Assembly (NCBI GenBank): GCA_964513365.1
Contig: CAZEMH010000003.1
Location: 1-39,167, forward strand
Length of the DNA stretch: 39,167 nucleotides
Direction of reading: 5' to 3'
Source of the DNA: DAOVIY01 sp964513365
GTDB taxonomy: Bacteria > Patescibacteriota > Minisyncoccia > UBA6257
This document shows, piece after piece, positions 34,706 through 39,167 of the stretch. Numbering within the stretch: the stretch's first letter is position 1; the number at the start of each line of letters is the position of its first letter. Position numbers and translations under genes: made by a program. The notes below the pieces were generated by a model. The model worked only from the letters and a program-made list of their open reading frames with translations. It made no database searches and had not been told where the DNA came from.

Positions 34706-35050
34706 ATGACAAGAGTAAAAAGAGGCACTATTGCTAATAAAAGAAGAAAAAATTTATTACAACATACTAAAGGATTTAGATATGGCAGAAAAACAAAATA
34801 TCGTTTAGCTAAAGAAGCGCTTCTTCACGCGTGGACACATGCATTTAAAGACAGACGAATAAAAAAAAGAGAGGCGCGCAGATTATGGCAGGTAAAAATT
34901 AATGCTGCCGTACGAAAATACGAATTGAGTTATAGTAAGTTTATAAAAGCATTAAAAGATAAAAAAATCAGCCTAGATAGAAAAATTTTAGCTGAATTAG
35001 CAGAAAAACAACCTACGGTTTTTAAAAAAATAGTTGAAAGGGTTAAATAG
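34706..35050 (+). CDS. rplT: Large ribosomal subunit protein bL20
   Basis: 114 residues, strongly basic. MTRVKRGTIANKRRKNLLQHTKGFRYGRKTKYRLAKEALLHAWTHAFKDRRIKKREARRLWQVKINAAVR is unmistakable bL20. It is essential for early 50S assembly and in many bacteria represses its own operon. Its 3' end overlaps the convergent Clp ATPase gene by eight bases, leaving no room for an ordinary terminator between them. Confidence 0.97.
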   Translation: MTRVKRGTIANKRRKNLLQHTKGFRYGRKTKYRLAKEALLHAWTHAFKDRRIKKREARRLWQVKINAAVRKYELSYSKFIKALKDKKISLDRKILAELAEKQPTVFKKIVERVK

Positions 35051-37592
35051 ATTCTGTCTTTACTTTAAATTCGTTTTCTTCAAAAACAAAATGCACTTTG
35101 GTATTTGGGCCAATTTTCCTTTTTAATATAGAGCTGGCTAAATTATCTTTTATGTAATGCCTAATTACTGAATCTAAAGGCCGCGCTCCAAATATTGGGT
35201 TGTATCCTAATTTAGCTAATTGTTCAATAACAGAATTATCAAAAGATAATTCTATTTTTTTATTTTTTGACAAGGCAAATGCCAATTCATTTAATTTTAA
35301 TTTTACTATCTCCTTAAGATGTTCTTGCGTTAATGGCCTAAAGACAACAACTTCGTTAAATCTGTTCAAAAGTTCTGGCTTAAAGTAATTTGTTAATTTC
35401 TTTTTCAATCTCTCTGACAAGGTATCAATATCAACCTTCTTTTCTATCTCATCTTTTATAAAATCAGACAAAGCATTAGAAGTCGCAATAATAATTGTAT
35501 TAGTAAAATCAATAACTTGCCCAAGATTATCAGTCAACCTCCCCTCATCAAATACTGGAAGGAAAATATTCAGAACATCAGAATGAGCTTTTTCAAATTC
35601 ATCTAAAAGAATCAACGAAAAAGGATTATTCTTAACTGCTTCTGTTAAAGATCCGCTTATTGTGCCTTCAGGATTGCCAATAAAACGATTAATGCTTTTT
35701 CTGTCTTGATATTCAGCCATATCAAAACGAATCATGGTTTTTTCACTTCCAAAATATATTTTAGCTAATGTTTTTGCCAACTGTGTCTTACCCACTCCAG
35801 TAGGCCCAACAAAAAGAAAAACGCCTATTGGTTTTTTAATACTGGTTAAGCCAGCTCTGTATTGCCTTAAAGCAGCAGATACTAAATTTACAGCTTTCTC
35901 TTGATTAATTAACCGTTCATGAATAAGTTTTTCTAAATTCAATAATTTTTTTCTCTCTTCTTCTGAAGAAATTTCTAAAGGCACTTGCGTCTTCAAACTT
36001 ACCAAATCTACTATATCTTGCTCTAAAACTATTTTCCTACCTTCTCTACGAACTCCTTCAATAGCTTCAGTTAAAAGAGATTCGGCAGAAGATGGAAGAG
36101 GCATTGAAGTTAAAAAACGTCGAGCTAAAACCACAGCTCTTTTAATAGCTTTGTAACTAATCTTTACTTTAGTTTTTCTTTGTAATCCCAATGAACGATA
36201 GGCTAAAAATCTCACTGATTCTTCAGAAGAAAGTTCTTTGACCTTAATAATTTCAAAATTCTCTTTTATAATCGGATCTGATTCTAGGTATCGACGATAA
36301 TCTCCTGGGGTTGTTGCTGCGATTACAGGCACCCATGAAGAATTAATTAATGACCGAAAAATATCTAACGCAGTAAATCCTCCTTTCTGAGCCAATAATT
36401 TATAATTATGGAATTGGGGCAAATAAATAATTATATCCCTATTAATCAAGAGTTCTTTTGTAATTTTTGTTAAACGGTCATAAACCTCTAATGGCTCTTT
36501 TGTATCTTCTAAAAAAGAAGAAAGGGAAAGACTGATAAGGCGACGATCTCGTAATTTAAAAGGTGTTTTATCTCTAACCAAATTAAAAGCTAGATATGAA
36601 ACTATCGTATCCTTCCCTACGCCAGCTGGACCAACTAAAAGAATATTCCTTTTTCCTTGACGACACAAAAGATCTAAAAGACTCTGATATTCCTGCGCAT
36701 GACCAATCATTATGCCTATCTTTAACCTTAAAGCCAATTCTGTAAAATCTAAACCATATAAGTCTAAAAATGGCGTAGGCCGTGAAGTAAAAGAACGATT
36801 AACTTTTATTCTTTTTAACCGAAAATCAAATTCTTTTTTATCAGCTAATCCCCTTACAACTTCTATGCCTTTTATTCGTGAAAGATAATTCAAAACAAAC
36901 GCAATAGCTAGATCATTCTTTTCTACGCGATAAAAATTAAAAACATCGGCAATTTTCGAATCATTTACATGATAAAGAGCTAATATTAAACATTCAGGGC
37001 TTATGCAATCTTTTTTTATCCCTTTAGCTTCAAAAAAAGCTAAATGTACAATCTTTTCTAAAAATTTTTGATAGTTTTTTTCTGTAATTTCTTTCTTATT
37101 AATCTTTTCTTCTTTTATCTTTTCCATCAACTTTTTTATATCACCGGATGATATATCTAAAATACTTAATGCATCAATTATTTCTCTTTTGTGGAGAAGC
37201 GTATAAAATAATGCGTGAAAAAAATCTAATTGAAAAGCAAAAGAAATATTTTTTGCTTCAATAAGAACGTTTTTAGCTTGTGGAGAAAGAAAACGAGCTA
37301 AATTAATTTTCTTTTTTCTTAGATATTCTTCTGTTAATGGTAAATCAGAAAAATTTTGTTTTTGGAAAACATAAACAAAAAAGAACATGATAAGAATCCC
37401 CAAATTCTGCCATGGTTCTATTCGAAAAAGTATTAATGAAAAGGAAAAAATCAAACCTAGCGAAATAAAAACAGTAAGAATTACTTTATAAAACAATCTT
37501 TTCCAAGCAGGCCAAGAGAAAAAGATATCAGAAAAATACAATTCTTTTTTCCCTTCAACTTTTTTTTGTGGCTTTTTTCCGTCTTTATTCAT
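35043..37592 (-). CDS. Membrane-anchored Clp/Hsp100-type ATPase with degenerate first AAA+ domain
   Basis: 849 residues. Two membrane helices (about 34-57 and 61-78) come first, then two Clp-N-like repeats (about 98-250), D1 (about 280-560) and D2 (about 565-849). There is no ClpB middle domain. D1 keeps GPAGVGKD, but Asp328 replaces the Ser/Thr after the Walker lysine K327. The Walker B acidic pair is replaced by P392-Q393 (IIIYLPQFH), and the arginine-finger ERRF position reads KENF (444-446). D2 is intact: GPTGVGKTQ (K602), LILLDEFEKAH, LNRFNE. So ATP turnover should be confined to D2. No clear ClpP-docking loop is seen. It lies nine bases after a small membrane-protein gene and downstream of endonuclease Q. 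Function unknown; a membrane-bound unfoldase is the simplest reading. Confidence 0.88.
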   Translation of the reverse strand: MNKDGKKPQKKVEGKKELYFSDIFFSWPAWKRLFYKVILTVFISLGLIFSFSLILFRIEPWQNLGILIMFFFVYVFQKQNFSDLPLTEEYLRKKKINLARFLSPQAKNVLIEAKNISFAFQLDFFHALFYTLLHKREIIDALSILDISSGDIKKLMEKIKEEKINKKEITEKNYQKFLEKIVHLAFFEAKGIKKDCISPECLILALYHVNDSKIADVFNFYRVEKNDLAIAFVLNYLSRIKGIEVVRGLADKKEFDFRLKRIKVNRSFTSRPTPFLDLYGLDFTELALRLKIGIMIGHAQEYQSLLDLLCRQGKRNILLVGPAGVGKDTIVSYLAFNLVRDKTPFKLRDRRLISLSLSSFLEDTKEPLEVYDRLTKITKELLINRDIIIYLPQFHNYKLLAQKGGFTALDIFRSLINSSWVPVIAATTPGDYRRYLESDPIIKENFEIIKVKELSSEESVRFLAYRSLGLQRKTKVKISYKAIKRAVVLARRFLTSMPLPSSAESLLTEAIEGVRREGRKIVLEQDIVDLVSLKTQVPLEISSEEERKKLLNLEKLIHERLINQEKAVNLVSAALRQYRAGLTSIKKPIGVFLFVGPTGVGKTQLAKTLAKIYFGSEKTMIRFDMAEYQDRKSINRFIGNPEGTISGSLTEAVKNNPFSLILLDEFEKAHSDVLNIFLPVFDEGRLTDNLGQVIDFTNTIIIATSNALSDFIKDEIEKKVDIDTLSERLKKKLTNYFKPELLNRFNEVVVFRPLTQEHLKEIVKLKLNELAFALSKNKKIELSFDNSVIEQLAKLGYNPIFGARPLDSVIRHYIKDNLASSILKRKIGPNTKVHFVFEENEFKVKTESI

Positions 37593-37601
37593 ATATCCTT
37601 A

Positions 37602-37949
37602 TTACAATAATATTGTTTTTAAAATAAGATAAAAAGGCAAAAGAATCCAACAAAGATAAATTGCGGAAAACAAAAGAGTTAAAATTATTAAAAGCAATAC
37701 CCCTAAAATAATTCTTGCTATCCTATATGGAATACTTATAAGATAAGCTGCAAAAGTATATTGCTGCCAAAGCGGAACAGTAAAATAACGTATATTCACT
37801 ATAAAACCTATTCTGTGCTCTAGTCTTGAAAAAAAATTTTGATAGATTTTAAAAAGAAAACTATAACTTCCTTTAAAATAAGCCCTGGCAAAATCAGAAC
37901 AATAAAAACCAATTTTCTTAAAAAAATATCCGATAAATGTTTTCTCCAT
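37602..37949 (-). CDS. Hypothetical small membrane protein paired with the anchored Clp ATPase
   Basis: 115 residues, not recognised. The first ~65 residues are aromatic and basic with amphipathic character (KKIGFYCSDFARAYFKGSYSF). The last ~45 (from RIARIILGVLLL onward) form one long or two closely packed membrane spans. No signal-peptide cleavage site or catalytic motif is visible. It is nine bases after the EndoQ stop and nine bases before the Clp ATPase start, so the three are almost certainly one transcript. It may help place or gate the ATPase in the membrane, by context only. Confidence 0.7.
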   Translation of the reverse strand: MEKTFIGYFFKKIGFYCSDFARAYFKGSYSFLFKIYQNFFSRLEHRIGFIVNIRYFTVPLWQQYTFAAYLISIPYRIARIILGVLLLIILTLLFSAIYLCWILLPFYLILKTILL

Positions 37950-37958
37950 GTTTTAAAA

Positions 37959-39167
37959 TTAGAAAAGTTTATCTTGTTTTGTTTCTTTTTCGTCTTCTTG
38001 AAAAATTTTAACTTTACCAAACTCACCATCAAAACCTGGTTCTATTATCAGTTTACCACTTCTTACTCTTTTTATCCCCTTTGCAACCCTGGGTAAAGTA
38101 AATTTACTTAATTCCTCAAACGGAACATCTAATAAAATATTAAATTCATTGGAAAATTTCTGGATTAATGTTTGATATTGTTTTTCCACGCCTTTTGTCT
38201 GAGGTCCTATACCCATAGCTTCAGCAATAATTTCCTTCAATGGAACCAAGCTTTTATAAGGAATAGCGTCAGAAGGCACAAAACCATCCTTCTTATCAGC
38301 TAATTCATCAACTCTGGATAAAACACCTATTGTAAGTTTACGCCCGCATTTTGGGCAAATTCCTTTTACTTTCTTCCTTTGTTCCGGCGACATACTGATT
38401 TTACATAAACGATGGCCATCATAATGATATTTTCCTTCTTCTGGAAAAAATTCAATTGTATATAAAAATTTTGATTTGTCTTTTTTAATAATAGCATCTC
38501 TTATAGCTGAATAACTTAATTCTGTATCAAAAACATTTACTTCCCTGCCTAACTTAACTGGACTATGAGCGTCAGAATTACTTATGAGAGCCATCTTACG
38601 GCCATCAGGTATTCTCCAAATCATTGCAGGATCTGCGCTTAAACCTGTTTCCATAGCGTAAATATGTTTAATGTTTTCTCCAAAAGCTTCTTCCAAAGAA
38701 TCAAAACCTGACATTGAACCAAATATACCGAACCAAGGAGTAAGACAATGCGCTGGAACAAATAAAGCTTTGGGTGCTGTATCAATAACAATTTTTAAAA
38801 GTTCTTCTGAATCCATTCCTAAAATAGGACGCCCATCTGATTTTATATTTCCCTGCCAAGATAAAATATTATTTATTTTTTCTGCTGATTCTAAAGAAGG
38901 TAAAATAATAAGATTATGGATTCTCCTTCCTCTTCCGTGCCTTGTGTACATATTACTTATCTCTCCTGTTACAACAAACCTTACACTACCATCTGTGTTT
39001 TTTAATCGATATAGCCCTTCCTCTGCCGGTTCCAATTTATTTTTAAGATTATCAAACCACTCTGGATGCGTAAAATCTCCTGTTCCAACAACAGTAATTC
39101 CTTTTTCCTTCGCTGACTGAAAAATATGCTCTAAATCCATATCACGAGAAGTGGCACGTGAATATTT
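37959..39167 (-). CDS. Endonuclease Q (PHP-family DNA repair endonuclease; 5' end off window)
   Basis: 402 residues visible. The frame is open to the window edge and reads KYSRATSRD before the first internal Met, which matches the HSRYSRATSKDM opening of EndoQ, so the true start lies upstream. Seen: GTGDFTHPEW, TGEISNMYTR, SDGRPILGM, FVPAHCLTPWFGIFGSMSGFDS, METGLSADPAM and ISNSDAHSPVKLGREVN, all metal- or substrate-site blocks of this PHP family. A zinc finger (C-P-K-C within GICPKCGRK, around 265) and a C-terminal helical region follow. EndoQ cuts DNA 5' to deaminated bases (uracil, hypoxanthine, xanthine) and AP sites. It is best known from Thermococcales and occurs in scattered bacteria. 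Confidence 0.9.
   Translation of the reverse strand, partial: KYSRATSRDMDLEHIFQSAKEKGITVVGTGDFTHPEWFDNLKNKLEPAEEGLYRLKNTDGSVRFVVTGEISNMYTRHGRGRRIHNLIILPSLESAEKINNILSWQGNIKSDGRPILGMDSEELLKIVIDTAPKALFVPAHCLTPWFGIFGSMSGFDSLEEAFGENIKHIYAMETGLSADPAMIWRIPDGRKMALISNSDAHSPVKLGREVNVFDTELSYSAIRDAIIKKDKSKFLYTIEFFPEEGKYHYDGHRLCKISMSPEQRKKVKGICPKCGRKLTIGVLSRVDELADKKDGFVPSDAIPYKSLVPLKEIIAEAMGIGPQTKGVEKQYQTLIQKFSNEFNILLDVPFEELSKFTLPRVAKGIKRVRSGKLIIEPGFDGEFGKVKIFQEDEKETKQDKLF

Noticed and set aside
35043..37592. Calling the anchored ATPase ClpC or ClpA
   Set aside because: Membrane helices, dead D1 motifs, no middle domain and no visible ClpP loop make a standard ClpC/ClpA name misleading.
1..39167. tRNA genes, CRISPR arrays, insertion sequences, phage genes
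   Set aside because: I looked at intergenic stretches on both strands. Apart from the tmRNA I saw no tRNA-like T-arm, direct-repeat arrays, transposase or phage motifs.

Overview
This AT-rich window uses the standard code: UGA ends nrdG, trmD, nusB and infC, so it is not one of the UGA-glycine lineages. Gene order, small intergenic gaps and several pared-down core proteins point to a member of the Candidate Phyla Radiation (Patescibacteria), probably the Parcubacteria side. The pared-down proteins are an AspRS without its GAD insert, a hinge-less SMC of about 700 residues, a two-piece ComEC, a very short TsaB-like protein and short beta/beta' subunits. The lineage call is an inference from protein style; there is no rRNA here. 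LCP, UppS, FtsA/FtsZ and LepB imply a walled, Sec-exporting, dividing cell. NrdDG implies anaerobic dNTP synthesis.

Layout. (1) 1-11.4 kb, minus strand: a nearly continuous series lepB > hisS > rpsU > ybeY > ftsA > ftsZ > nrdD > nrdG > comEC membrane part > comEC hydrolase part, then aspS (cut by the window edge) with its own promoter. (2) 11.4-13.0 kb, plus strand: an LCP-family wall ligase and pth, divergent from lepB across overlapping promoters. (3) 13.0-17.5 kb, minus: a protein-quality-control operon htrA > clpB > membrane protein, from one good promoter with a hairpin leader. (4) 17.6-26.1 kb, minus: trmD > mini-TsaB-like > rpoB > rpoC > uppS. (5) 26.2-26.6 kb: khpA with its own promoter and leader. 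(6) 26.6-30.2 kb, minus: rpmF > nusB > rnc > smc. (7) ileS, minus, divergent from smpB. (8) 33.2-35.05 kb, plus: smpB > tmRNA > infC > rpmI > rplT, a compact translation and ribosome-rescue operon with the tmRNA inside it. (9) 35.0-39.2 kb, minus: endonuclease Q (cut by the edge) > small membrane protein > a membrane-anchored Clp/Hsp100 ATPase whose first AAA+ ring looks catalytically dead.

The only stretch above 300 bases without a protein gene holds the tmRNA (33625-34004). The other intergenic spaces are under 200 bases. I saw no tRNA, rRNA, insertion sequence, phage gene, CRISPR array or attachment site. The window is core genome, not an accessory island.

The best candidate for something undescribed is the tail operon (EndoQ, 115-residue membrane protein, membrane-anchored pseudo-D1 Clp ATPase). 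Next come the hinge-less SMC, the GAD-less AspRS, the 74-residue TsaB-like protein next to trmD, and promoters placed so that smpB, ileS and the LCP gene would give leaderless mRNAs.
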